From the NCBI GenBank assembly GCA_029243025.1, contig JAQWSU010000033.1:62001-126000 (forward strand): 64,000 bases of DNA. The letters are read 5' to 3'. The stretch is from Pirellulaceae bacterium (lineage in GTDB: Bacteria; Planctomycetota; Planctomycetia; Pirellulales; Pirellulaceae). A program made the position numbers and the translations under genes. Below, in pieces: positions 45,401-54,121 of this stretch (position 1 is its first letter; every line of letters starts with the position of its first letter). The notes below the pieces were generated by a model, which did not search any database, was not told the origin of the DNA, and worked only from the letters and a program-made list of their open reading frames with translations.

Positions 45401-46748
45401 TTACGGTTGCAACAACATCATTGCCAGTGAAAACATGCTGACCTTTCGTTCCGGTGCGGCAGGTTATTACGACCTCAATACGATGAGTGGGACGGGGAAC
45501 CTGGGAGGATTCAAGTCCGGATGCACCTCAAACCTTATCGTGGCCAATGGCGTGTTGAACGCGCCCGATTACACTCGAACTTGCAGTTGTTCTTATCAAA
45601 ACCAAACCTCACTCGGGCTCGTTCATATGCCCGATATCGACATGTGGACAGTTAATCACACGGCCCACTTGAGTAAGCCGGGCCAGAAAATTCTCCACCT
45701 GGGAGTCAACCTAGGAGCCCCTGGAGATCGCGTCGATGACGAGGGCACTCTTTGGATCGACTACCCCTTAGTCGGCGGCCAATCACCCGATGTGCAAATT
45801 ACGGCCGACGGTAAACCCAGCTACTACCACAATCACACCTCAACATTTAGTGGCCCCGGCTACCCTTGGATTGGCGCGTCAGGCGTATTGAACGCGAAGT
45901 CCCTGACGATTCCGATGTCGATTTACAAAGAGACCTTTCAAGATGGTCGCCCTTTCTATATCACCAAAGCGAATAACGACGGAGAAGAAGCAGAGGGTGG
46001 TGAGGTCGGCCTCAGTAGCAGTGACCTGGAAATGACCACCGAATCCGGTCAGCAGATCGTGGCGCTTCGATTTGAGGATGTGATTATTCCCCAAGGGGCA
46101 GTGATCACCGAATCACACCTGCAGTTTGTGTGTGACGAAATCAGCGATGCCCCCACTTCACTGAGCATCGGCATTGTCGATGCGGACGACGCTCCGAGCT
46201 TCGAAGGTGAAAACTCGATCTCATCGCTAAAGATCTTGCCAGCAGGCGTAGAATGGGAACCGAAGCCATGGACGGAAGTGGACCGCGCCGGACCGGATGA
46301 AAGAACGCCTGACATCACAAAACTCATTCAATCCATCGTGAGTCGTGAAGGCTGGAAATCCGGCAATGCAATCGGATTTGTGATTCGCGGCAAGGGGAAA
46401 CGTGTTGCCAAATCCTTTAAGTCAGATCCCAAAGTGGCGACAAAGCTTTTCGTTCGCACCGACCAAGACAAGCCGGAAAATAAAGTCGCCACGAAGCCCC
46501 AGCCGCACCTGGTACGACTATTCTTCGCAGAACCTGAGGAACTCAAACCTGGACAACGCGTCTTTGACATCGTTCTCCAGGGCAAGATCGTCGCCGAGAA
46601 CTTTGATATCGTCCGTGAGGCAGGTGCGCCTCGTGCCACAATCGTGCGTGAATTCAACGGGGTGATGGTGGGCGACAGTCTAGAAATCAATTTACCCCCA
46701 CGAGTCGGACAGTCGGTGCTAAGCGGTATTGAAATCGTGAAGGAATGA
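42414..46748 (+). CDS. giant secreted PQQ-propeller protein with methyltransferase-like and malectin-like domains
   Basis: A 1444-residue secreted protein. A signal peptide (about 1-27) is followed by DWPMWRYDAGRTA, the standard start of planctomycete PQQ-like propellers, and a first propeller part (about 30-435). Next is an inserted Rossmann-like domain (about 445-590: VIWYGLTDEARVRTFASVTD, LVIVSEDEGRLGRLREEFD, LLGKRVALHHGT, VRPYGGNLVCLR), reminiscent of a class I methyltransferase without its glycine motif. A second propeller part (about 640-1165) contains GTYDIYFDETFKD. A further beta domain (about 1170-1335: VALRFEDVIIPQGAVITESH) and a malectin-like end, LVRLFFAEPEELKPGQRVFD, follow. The catalytic status is unknown. 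ATG 42414 follows a TTG directly. Confidence 0.87.
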   Translation: MRKHQTFFCFFFLLALVQFFVSTTLAGDWPMWRYDAGRTASSPSALPSDLWQQWTRQFPPRDQVWDDPLNHDLMTYDRIFEPVVKDGRMFLSFNESDKVVAIDLQDGRRLWTFYTDGPVRFPACVANDSVFFVSDDGYLYSVSATSGSLNWKFRGGPSNQKVIGNERIVSAWPARGAPVVKDGTVYFAASIWPFMGTFIYALDAETGQVQWTNDSTSASYIKQPHSAPSFAGVAPQGSLVIAGDNLIVPGGRSVPAVFDRTTGKLRYFHLNEGGKGTGGSLVIARDQEFFVHTRERGVRAFNLETGTKTAFMTNEPVLSEQLIFAAEVTEPKSGHGKPIIKAYNADKEVVWTVEDVDGTGDLIQAGPTLYAAGNNTITAIHAGKDSGTVVWRKTVAGETVAGDIVRLIAANDKLVAVTLDGRLHVFGSEPVLPVKIIPAPKRELSISERHLEFANDLNELANIRDGYVIWYGLTDEARVRTFASVTDAQLVIVSEDEGRLGRLREEFDAAGLLGKRVALHHGTAHTFQAPPYVAKTIVIDSSSPVLTQSMLKKAFQSVRPYGGNLVCLRNVDRANYRDSLVDANLENAQVSDSDRWDIANRKGALTGAGDWTHQYGDINNSVKSDDSRVKLPLGVLWFGGSSNMDVLPRHGHGPPEQVIGGRLYIQGMNSLNCRDVYTGQVLWKRDFEDLGTYDIYFDETFKDTPLDSAYNQVHIPGANGRGTNYVATEDAVYLVEDNRCHVINIETGKTDRFIELPENADWGFIGVSGDILLGGEGFANYKKKHKISFKEDDDELSVNSKGFGSKSFDVSASRALVAFNRHTGKQLWQVDAQHSFLHNGIVAGDGRVYCLDKLPQQVEDKLKRRGQVSPASYRIIAVDLNTGEPHWEQTGDIFGSWLGYSKLHHVLLLAGASASDRLKSEVGDGMTVYDGETGDIRWQDLDRAYSGPCILHNDTILTNSNSYQLSAGAFDLLDGTARTIVNPITKEEQPWQVCRAYGCNNIIASENMLTFRSGAAGYYDLNTMSGTGNLGGFKSGCTSNLIVANGVLNAPDYTRTCSCSYQNQTSLGLVHMPDIDMWTVNHTAHLSKPGQKILHLGVNLGAPGDRVDDEGTLWIDYPLVGGQSPDVQITADGKPSYYHNHTSTFSGPGYPWIGASGVLNAKSLTIPMSIYKETFQDGRPFYITKANNDGEEAEGGEVGLSSSDLEMTTESGQQIVALRFEDVIIPQGAVITESHLQFVCDEISDAPTSLSIGIVDADDAPSFEGENSISSLKILPAGVEWEPKPWTEVDRAGPDERTPDITKLIQSIVSREGWKSGNAIGFVIRGKGKRVAKSFKSDPKVATKLFVRTDQDKPENKVATKPQPHLVRLFFAEPEELKPGQRVFDIVLQGKIVAENFDIVREAGAPRATIVREFNGVMVGDSLEINLPPRVGQSVLSGIEIVKE

Positions 46749-46892
46749 TGCCCTGCTGTCGACGAAGCACCGCCTGAATGTCTTCTGTGAAATTCAACTC
46801 TTTTCGCCGCCAACCATTGCTTGCGGCAAAGACGCTTGCCGGCAAAAGAAAAACGGTTTGCATCGCGGCAGTAATCGGTTATCTTCCGCATG

Positions 46893-48347
46893 CTAGGAGT
46901 CGGTGTAATCCTCACCATTCATGCTCGCGACAACCGATCGCAACCAGGATTCAAGAGCCGCATTCATTCCTTGCACCACGCTTGGTTTCACTGCAGCGAG
47001 ATCGATTGTTTCACCCGGGTCCGTGGCAAGGTTGTATAACTCCCACCTGACCTTTCCCTGTTTATCAGTAATTCGGTGTAGTTTCCAATCCGAATCGATC
47101 CACGCGGCGTGGCCTGGGAACAGCTTGCTTGAATAGGGCTCATCAGCCAATTTCTCTGGGTTCAGGCTCTCTGCTGTGGCCGGCAAGTCCCTGGCACCGG
47201 TGGTTTGGGCTGTTAAGAGCGCCGCCATCCGCTCCGCCGACGGAGTTCGGATTCCTCCGACGGGATAATCCCAAAATCCCATCGCGTCGGCACGCTGTTC
47301 ATCGGCGCCCTCCACAAACGTAGTGAGATTAATCCCATCCAACTTACGCTCGTTGGGTCGTGGTAGATCCACTAAGCCGAGCAAGGTTGGAAAAATATCG
47401 CTCGAATTAGATCGCGTCTTCACGACCCGTGGTTTCGTTATTCGTGAAGGCCATTCAAGGAAAGCAGGTACCAACAAACCTCCCTCATACACTTGGCCCT
47501 TATGCCCCTTAAAAGGGCCCGCTGATCCTACCTTCGGCAACGCACCATTGTCGCTGCAATACCAGAGAATCGTGTCATCTCGGAGATTGAGGTCATCCAA
47601 AGCAAGTCGCAATTTCCCAAAAGCGCGGTCCATCCCACTGATTTCACCATAAAAATGCTGCAACCTTTTTTCTTCATCGAGGTAGGGTGCACGATTCTCT
47701 GAACTGGACTGATGCGGGCCATGCGGTGAGCCAAACCAAACCACCGCGAAAAACGGCAAGTCATTGGTCGATATCTGCCGGATCCATTCAATCGCGGCAT
47801 CCACCGTCACCCTTGAGCTCTCACCCGGATACTTCACTGCCTTCCCTTGCCAACTAAGAATCGGATCGTTGTCGAAGAAATTCGGTGCGCTGATCCAAAA
47901 ATCGAATCCCTGCTCTCCTGGGTGAACCAAACTTTGTCGACGTACAGAACCCAGGTGCCATTTGCCAAAATGGGCCGTCGCGTAGCCATGTCCTTTCAAC
48001 ACTTCCGCCAGGGTAATTTCCTTCGGTCGCAACGGGTGTCCCCACTTGAAGACGCCTGACCGATTCGGATGCCGACCGGTAAGCACGCTCGCTCGCGTCG
48101 GTGAGCAGACGGGAGCCGCCGCATAGAATCGCTCGAAGCGTACGCCTGCTGCAGCAGCTCGATCGAAATTTGGTGTCAGCAAGGCCGGATGGCCTGAATA
48201 GCCCATATCACCCCAGCCTTGATCATCCGCCATGACCAGAACAATGTTCGGTTTCGTTTTCGCGTTCTCGGCAATGGCCGAATTACGACTCACCCCGAAA
48301 CACAGCAACAGGACACAAATGGCCAGCGCACAACTCTTACCATTCAT
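46893..48347 (-). CDS. secreted arylsulfatase-family sulfatase
   Basis: A 484-residue sulfatase. A signal peptide (about 1-26) precedes PNIVLVMADDQGWGDMGYSG, with the first metal-binding aspartates. The catalytic signature CSPTRASVLTGRHPNRSG holds the Cys to be converted to formylglycine by an anaerobic- or Cys-type maturase. Further metal-site blocks are HFGKWHLG, GSPHGPH and YCSDNGALPKV-type, with the closing C-terminal motif WELYNLATDPGETIDLAAV. It cleaves sulfate esters, probably from algal polysaccharides (inference). The ATG at 48347 has GGAG eight bases upstream. It is convergent with the giant propeller gene. Confidence 0.95.
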   Translation of the reverse strand: MNGKSCALAICVLLLCFGVSRNSAIAENAKTKPNIVLVMADDQGWGDMGYSGHPALLTPNFDRAAAAGVRFERFYAAAPVCSPTRASVLTGRHPNRSGVFKWGHPLRPKEITLAEVLKGHGYATAHFGKWHLGSVRRQSLVHPGEQGFDFWISAPNFFDNDPILSWQGKAVKYPGESSRVTVDAAIEWIRQISTNDLPFFAVVWFGSPHGPHQSSSENRAPYLDEEKRLQHFYGEISGMDRAFGKLRLALDDLNLRDDTILWYCSDNGALPKVGSAGPFKGHKGQVYEGGLLVPAFLEWPSRITKPRVVKTRSNSSDIFPTLLGLVDLPRPNERKLDGINLTTFVEGADEQRADAMGFWDYPVGGIRTPSAERMAALLTAQTTGARDLPATAESLNPEKLADEPYSSKLFPGHAAWIDSDWKLHRITDKQGKVRWELYNLATDPGETIDLAAVKPSVVQGMNAALESWLRSVVASMNGEDYTDS

Positions 48348-48644
48348 CGCACACTCCGTCCAAATCCTTTGATGGTTTACTTGTCGATCGACCTGACTGC
48401 ACTGCTATTCTATTCCGGTCTTCCCGGGGGAACCACTCACAAAGTGATGAAGGTCAGTAATCCTTGCATCGCTCGCCGGAATCCCTTCATGACTTTGCCA
48501 ATCCCATTGATCGATGTTTCACAAATATTTCGAATTGCCGGAGTTGTATTTAATGAGGCCAGTTCCTCTGTTGACGGGTAGCCGAACAAGGTATGGTGGG
48601 AGGTCAACAAATTGCCATCTAAGACACTTGCAAGCACGACCGGC

Positions 48645-49958
48645 ATGAATTCTCCCTCGATTAAGCAACGTTTAGCAACAGCGAAACCAACCTGGTTTTC
48701 GACTTACTGCATCATCGCTGCCTTCGGCACCTATTTTTGCATGTATGCGTTTCGCAAACCCTTTACCGCCGGAACTTTTGAAGGACTCTTTCTGTTTGGC
48801 GTTGGATATAAAACGGTACTCATCACCTCTCAGGTGTTCGGGTATACGTTATCGAAATTCATTGGAATCAAATATGTTTCCGAGTTGGGACCATCCAAAC
48901 GAGCACTCGGTATCGTGTTGTTAATCGGCATTGCGGAAGTGGCTCTACTTTTGTTCGCCGTTGTACCAACGCCGTACAACTTCATCATGTTGTTCATCAA
49001 CGGGCTACCATTGGGAATGGTTTTTGGTTTGGTCCTCCGTTTTCTGGAGGGACGACGATTAACAGAAGCTTTGTCAGCCGGACTTTGCGCCAGCTTTATC
49101 GTTTCTTCCGGAGTTGTAAAGTCGGTGGGTCGCGTCCTCATCCAGGACTATGGGGTGTCTGAATTTTGGATGCCATTCTTAACCGGAATGATTTTTGTCA
49201 TTCCGTTATTGACCTTTGTTTGGATGCTGAACCAAATCCCACCTCCTTCCGAGGAAGATGTCCGACTTCGAACCGAACGCGTCCCGATGAATCATCGAAT
49301 GCGCAGGAACTTTTTTCGTCGGCATGCAATTGGTCTAATTGGATTATTAATCGTCTTCATCTTGTTGACGGTGATGCGCAGCATTCGCGACGACTTTGCG
49401 GTAGAAATTTGGGAGGGGCTTGGCGAGGGCGACGAGCCGTCGATCTACGCGAAATCAGAGACATGGGTCATGATAGGTGTTGTCGTTTTAAACGGCGTAG
49501 CAATCCAGATCAAATCTAACCGCAAAGCATTTATGACCGCGCTGGGCCTGATCGTTGCCGGGTTTGTGCTCATCATCGGCGCATTGGGTTTTCAACAAAG
49601 TGGGACACTCGAGGCTTTTCCATTCATGGTACTGATCGGCTTCGGCGCCTACGTGCCCTATGTGGCGTTTCACACGACTGTCTGGGAACGACTTGTTGCG
49701 GCCTTTCGGGAAAAAGCGACGATTGGTTATTTAATGTATCTCGCCGATGCAACAGGCTATCTTGGATATGTTGCCATTATGTTGTTTCGCGAATGGTTCA
49801 GCCCTGAAATCGACTTCCTGGCGTTCTTCATCAACGTTTCTTATGGAATTGCCATTCTGTGCCTGCTGGTGACTTTCTTGCTGGTGATCTATTACTCAAA
49901 GACACTACCCGGGTCCGAATCGCTTGAAGCGGGCCTCGATTCAACCCCAACTGTGTGA
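48645..49958 (+). CDS. DUF5690 family MFS-like transporter
   Basis: A 437-residue membrane protein with about 12 helices and the family block FGTYFCMYAFRKPFTAGTF near residue 26. This resembles the YxxRK-type opening of UhpC/GlpT-like organophosphate transporters. Other segments are LGIVLLIGIAEVALLLFAVV, GLPLGMVFGLVLRFLEGRR, a LCASFIVSSGVVKSVGRVL helix and a GYLMYLADATGYLGYVAIML helix. The substrate is unknown. The downstream gene is a phosphonate-associated-type alcohol dehydrogenase, which hints at phosphonate transport (inference). ATG 48645 is chosen; TTG 48612 would add 11 residues. Confidence 0.85.
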   Translation: MNSPSIKQRLATAKPTWFSTYCIIAAFGTYFCMYAFRKPFTAGTFEGLFLFGVGYKTVLITSQVFGYTLSKFIGIKYVSELGPSKRALGIVLLIGIAEVALLLFAVVPTPYNFIMLFINGLPLGMVFGLVLRFLEGRRLTEALSAGLCASFIVSSGVVKSVGRVLIQDYGVSEFWMPFLTGMIFVIPLLTFVWMLNQIPPPSEEDVRLRTERVPMNHRMRRNFFRRHAIGLIGLLIVFILLTVMRSIRDDFAVEIWEGLGEGDEPSIYAKSETWVMIGVVVLNGVAIQIKSNRKAFMTALGLIVAGFVLIIGALGFQQSGTLEAFPFMVLIGFGAYVPYVAFHTTVWERLVAAFREKATIGYLMYLADATGYLGYVAIMLFREWFSPEIDFLAFFINVSYGIAILCLLVTFLLVIYYSKTLPGSESLEAGLDSTPTV

Positions 49959-50102
49959 TCGAAAGAACAACAACTTGCAATCGGTACCCCACCCGTCGGT
50001 GCCGGAATCGGGGACACCGCGAAATGGCGCAGCTCGACGCAACGAAAGGATGATAAACTGCATCATCTGCTTGAGGCAAACGGTGACGCTTCTAAACGCT
50101 CA

Positions 50103-51221
50103 ATGAGGTCAGATAGATTGTCTCATAAAACGGAACACGCTTCGGCCCCGGCTGATCAACCTATGCCCGCAACGGCAGCTGTGTTTTACGGACCGGACGA
50201 ATCATTGGAAATTCGTGGCTTTCCGATGCCAATCGCGCAGGAAGGCGAGGTTGTCATCGAAATCAGTTGCTGCACTCTTTGCGGAAGCGATTTGCACACC
50301 ATCACCGGCCGACGGCACTGTACGGGTCAGGCCATCTTGGGTCATGAGGCAATCGGGCGAGTGTGCCAATTGCCACCCAACGGTCCGGTGCTGGCTAGTG
50401 ACGAGCGCGCTTTACAATTGGGAGACCGGGTTACCTGGGGCATTGTCGCCTCCTGTCATCAATGCCGAATGTGCAAGCGAGGACTCACCCAAAAGTGTGA
50501 AAAACTCATCAAATTCGGACACGAAGCAGTAGACGGATCGGGCCGAATCTCTGGCGGATTAGCGACTCACTGCCTGTTACCTCGCGGTTCGACCATTGTC
50601 CGTTTGCCTGATTCGTTACCTGACCAAGTGGCCTGTCCGGCGAATTGCGCGGCGGCAACCGTACTTGCGGCGATTCGAGTGATCGGACCCTGTGAAGGGA
50701 AACGGGTACTGGTGATGGGTGGCGGAATGCTTGGACTGATGGCCGCCGCTGCAGCACGCTACCATCGCGCTAAAACGGTGGTAGTTTGTGATCCTCAACC
50801 CAATCGCCGGGAATGGGCGTTGCGGTTTGGCGCCGACGCTACGATGGACAGGGTCATCCCTCAGCACCAGGAAGGTTTTGACATTGCCATCGATATGACG
50901 GGCGTACCCGATGCCATCGAACCGGCATTCGACGCTTTGGCAATTGGTGGCCATTTATTGCTAATAGGAAGCGTCTTCCCGTCCCGCGATCTGGCGATTC
51001 CTGCCGAACAAATCGTGCGCAGAATGATCCGGATCGAAGGGCTGCACAACTATACCGGCTCTGACCTCGTCAACGCCGTAGATTTTCTGGCGGCAACCTG
51101 GAAACAGTTTCCATTTCTGGAACTTGTCGACACCGAATATTCATTGAAAGAGGTGAACCAGGCGATTCAGGCTGCGATTGCCGGCAGGCATATTCGAACC
51201 GCCATTCGCCCTCAAATCTGA
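50103..51221 (+). CDS. zinc-binding alcohol dehydrogenase, phosphonate-associated type
   Basis: A 372-residue MDR-superfamily dehydrogenase. The catalytic zinc block CCTLCGSDLHTITGRRHC and GHEAIGRV are followed by LQLGDRVTWGIVASCHQCRM and CKRGLTQKCEKLIKFGHE, the structural-zinc section. The NAD(P) motif VLVMGGGMLGLMAAAAAR comes next. This spacing and the RVTWxxVASCxxCxxCxRGLxQKC pattern match the subfamily described as putative phosphonate catabolism associated alcohol dehydrogenase (TIGR03366). The actual alcohol substrate is unproven. ATG 50103 is used; ATG 50163 (MPATAAVFYG) is also possible. It lies 144 bases downstream of the DUF5690 transporter gene in the same direction. Confidence 0.87.
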   Translation: MRSDRLSHKTEHASAPADQPMPATAAVFYGPDESLEIRGFPMPIAQEGEVVIEISCCTLCGSDLHTITGRRHCTGQAILGHEAIGRVCQLPPNGPVLASDERALQLGDRVTWGIVASCHQCRMCKRGLTQKCEKLIKFGHEAVDGSGRISGGLATHCLLPRGSTIVRLPDSLPDQVACPANCAAATVLAAIRVIGPCEGKRVLVMGGGMLGLMAAAAARYHRAKTVVVCDPQPNRREWALRFGADATMDRVIPQHQEGFDIAIDMTGVPDAIEPAFDALAIGGHLLLIGSVFPSRDLAIPAEQIVRRMIRIEGLHNYTGSDLVNAVDFLAATWKQFPFLELVDTEYSLKEVNQAIQAAIAGRHIRTAIRPQI

Positions 51222-51317
51222 TTAAACGCCCAGCACCCCATTGAAACAGATGATAGCTCGCGAAATCCGGCATTCATGATGAAACGATATCTCCAGATGG
51301 AATCGTAACCGCCGAAA

Positions 51318-52660
51318 GTGATTCGCGGCAAAACTTTTCCTCCGAATGGGTGTGCAATGATGAGCGAATCGTTGGTCACTTCCTCCTCAGAGGCAACTCC
51401 GATGCGTGGATTTACGATACTCGTTCTACTGCGATTAAGCTTTCAACTGGGAAGCCTTTACGCCCAATCTAGCCGACCACGCCGGAAGAGAGCCCGATTC
51501 TCCGCAGCCGTCGACCCGCTCCCTGCCCTGCTCGATCAGGACGGGAACGGGGTCCTGTCGGACGACGAGCTGGGACGAGCCGTTGAGCGGCTAAAAACAC
51601 TCGACCGCAACCAGAATGGGAAACTGGACCGAAATGAATTAGGGCAAAACGATTTCCGGGTAAAACTTGCAAGGGGCTCATTTTCGACGGGGGCAAATCG
51701 CATTTGAAAATCAGGGCTAACGGTTGGATCGCCCCGACCTGATACAGAGGTTTATGACGAAGAGGGCCAGCCACTCTCGTTTGCCAGCCTGAAGGGCCAC
51801 TATTCGGCAATCGTTTTCGGCTGCTTGACCTGACCGCCCTTTTTACGCAAGGCATCCAGTCTGGAAGCCATCCGGCGTGACTAGGCGCCCCAAGGTGTAC
51901 GTTTCATTTCATCTACAAGAATCTTGCCCATCCGGAAACCAATGGCTATTTGAATCCGAACACGCTTCACGAACGGTTGCTACATGTCCAAGAGGCTAAA
52001 AAACGAATTCCCAGCGGCTTTGATTGGCTTGCGGACAACATGCAAAACGCCCTCAAACATGCAATGACGGGCGGAGCCAATAATCCTGAATACCTCTTTG
52101 ACCCCGCCGGAAACGTGGTTTGCATGCGTGACTGGAGCAATCCGGAGCAATTGCGTAAGGATCTGGTCACCCTGGTCGGGGAAATCGAAAACCCCACGCC
52201 TGCCCGCGATGTCCCGCTGCGTTTTCTGCCGCCGAAATCTACCCTTCCCAAGGGTATCGTGCCAAAATTGAAGCACATAAAACAACTAGACGCTGTTACC
52301 GTTCACCCTGAGGATGATGGCGGCCAACCCTACTATGTGAAATTACGCGCCGAAGCCGATTCCGATTTACTGGACCGCAATCAGGGCAAACTCTATTTGG
52401 GTTTCCATCTCGACCCAATTTACGAAGTGCACTGGAACAATTTAGTATCGCCAATTGAATTCGCAATGGAACTACCGATAGGCGTCTCAATCACTCCATC
52501 GCGAGGCAAAGGCCCCAAGTTAAATAACGCCACTGACGCTGACCCGCGTGAGTTTCTGCTCGATGTCTCGACATCGAACACGCCTTTCTTCGTTACTATC
52601 AAATACTTTGCTTGCAATGACAAAGAGGGTTCGTGCAAACCTATCATTCAAACATTCTGA
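51318..52660 (+). pseudogene. EF-hand/deiodinase-like redoxin gene, disrupted, with in-frame TGA at the selenocysteine position
   Basis: The intact pieces together encode a signal segment (MRGFTILVLLRLSFQLGSLYA near residue 29), two EF-hand loops (LDQDGNGVLSDDELG and LDRNQNGKLDRNELG), a redoxin domain (VGSPRPDTEVYDEEGQPLSF, AIVFGCLT) and a long C-terminal part from 51950 (NTLHERLLHVQEAKKRIPSG). Lesions in the main frame are TGA 51705-51707, TGA 51831-51833 and TAG 51882-51884 (in a Tyr context), then a one-base deletion near 51908 that moves the reading to FIYKNLAHPETNGYLNP. The TGA at 51831 follows GCLT and precedes PPFLRK, exactly where deiodinase-like proteins have selenocysteine (TUPPF), so it need not be a lesion. 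The other stops and the frameshift show that the gene is not functional as written. Confidence 0.75.
51831..51869 (+). promoter_or_regulatory. putative selenocysteine codon with bacterial SECIS-like hairpin
   Basis: TGA 51831-51833 is followed by a hairpin at 51851-51869. GGC pairs with GCC, there is one A/A mismatch, and TCCA pairs with TGGA, closing a three-base loop GTC. The loop begins with G and lies 25 bases after the TGA, within the range usual for bacterial SECIS elements. This is a visual prediction; no folding energy was computed. Confidence 0.4.
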
Positions 52661-52769
52661 GTCGACCTTAGACGAAACAAAGACGCAGGTGCTGTATTCG
52701 GACGCGGCTTTCGTTTCGGCAGAACACAATAATTCCTTTTCCCAGGACTTCTCCCATATTTCATTACCT

Positions 52770-54046
52770 CCCGATTCTATGCCTTTTTCTTTCCATCCTT
52801 ATTTTCTCAGAAACACAGCAGTCTCGGGGTGACGACTGGTTGCGTTTTCGCGGGCCAGATGGCAGGAGCATCAGCGAATCAACCACAAATGGGATGAGAA
52901 ACAGAATCTCGCCTGGAGTTGCTCGCTACCGGGGCCCCGATCCTCGAGCCCAATTGTCGTTGGCAATCGCGTCTTTGTCAGCTGTTACTCTGGATACGGA
53001 GGCCAGGAGTCCGTCAATGACATCGCAGGCTAATGCGACATCTCCGTCTGTATCAATCGGACATCGGGCGCAATCGAGTGGTCAGCTTCTGTTCCAGCAG
53101 CACAACCCGAGGACCCCTATCGCGGCTACCTCCGCGAACACGGCTACGCAAGCAACACTCCGGTGAGCGACGGAAAGAATATATACGCATTCTTCTCGAA
53201 GTCAGGGATTTTCTGTTACACGCTGAGCGGCGAACAGCTTTGGCATACGCTGATTGGAGACGAATCGAGTAATCGTCAATGGGGTTCTGCTGCGAGCCCA
53301 ATCCTGCTCGGTGACCAGTTGATCGTCAACGCATCGGACGAAGCTCGCTCCGTAATCTCACTCGACAAAAAAACGGGAAATCAACTTTGGAAAGCAGAGG
53401 CTGATTTAACCGAACTGAGCTATGGAACACCCGGAATCGTCCACGGAACAGATCGTAGGGAAGTCGTCCTGGCCATTCCCGGTGAAGTCTGGGGGTTGAA
53501 CGCGGAAACAGGAAAACTCGCTTGGTACGCAAAAACCAACTAACGGGCAATATTTCTCCCAGTCCGATTATCGATGCCGACATGGTGTACATCTTCGGCG
53601 GATTTCGCTCTTCCGGAAGTCACGCGATACATGCTGGTGGCAAAGGGGATGTGACAGACACCCGAGTCGCATGGACCTCCCTGAGCAGCTCTTATGTCGC
53701 CACTCCTTTACTACACGACAGCCACCTCTATTGGATCGATGACCGAGGTCAAGCATGGTGCACCCATGCCGAGGACGGTAGCCTTGTTTACAGGGAGCGT
53801 GTGAAAGATTTGCAAAGCGGTGGCAGACCGGTCTATGCTTCTCCAATTCTGATTGGAGACCGGATTTTTGTGGTGACACGCAGAGATGGCACTCTCGTAT
53901 TGCCCGCCAGCCCCGAATTCAAAGTCTTGCATCAGAATCGAATTAATTCTGATCCATTTGATTTCAATGGAACTCCAGCTGTTACTGGAGACGCGTCATT
54001 CCTTCGTTCCGATCGAGCGATCTATTGCATCAAAACCGCCAGCTAG
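52770..54046 (+). pseudogene. PQQ-like beta-propeller gene with multiple frameshifts
   Basis: The conceptual protein begins with a hydrophobic signal (PILCLFLSILIFSET) and the usual start GDDWLRFRGPDG, then shifts frame repeatedly. Recognisable pieces are SSPIVVGNRVFVSCYSGYGG, a TAA, CINRTSGAIEWSASVPAAQP, EHGYASNTPVSDGKNIYAFF, GSAASPILLGDQLIVNASDE and VWGLNAETGKLAWYAKTN (53163-53543 frame). A further piece in another frame (53522-54046) has NISPSPIIDADMVYIFGGF, YVATPLLHDSHLYWIDDRGQ and a normal end at TAG 54046. At least four frame changes or stops are needed to join the pieces, so the gene is inactive. It directly follows the deiodinase-like pseudogene. Confidence 0.8.
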
Positions 54047-54121
54047 ATGGCGATCAGACCAGATCGTTGATCGTGCTCCAGACGGAACTACTGAACAACA
54101 AATCAAAGCGGTTGTCGCCCG

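Noticed and set aside
53053-53301. Minus-strand frames across the propeller pseudogene
   Set aside because: They are antisense to clear propeller fragments.
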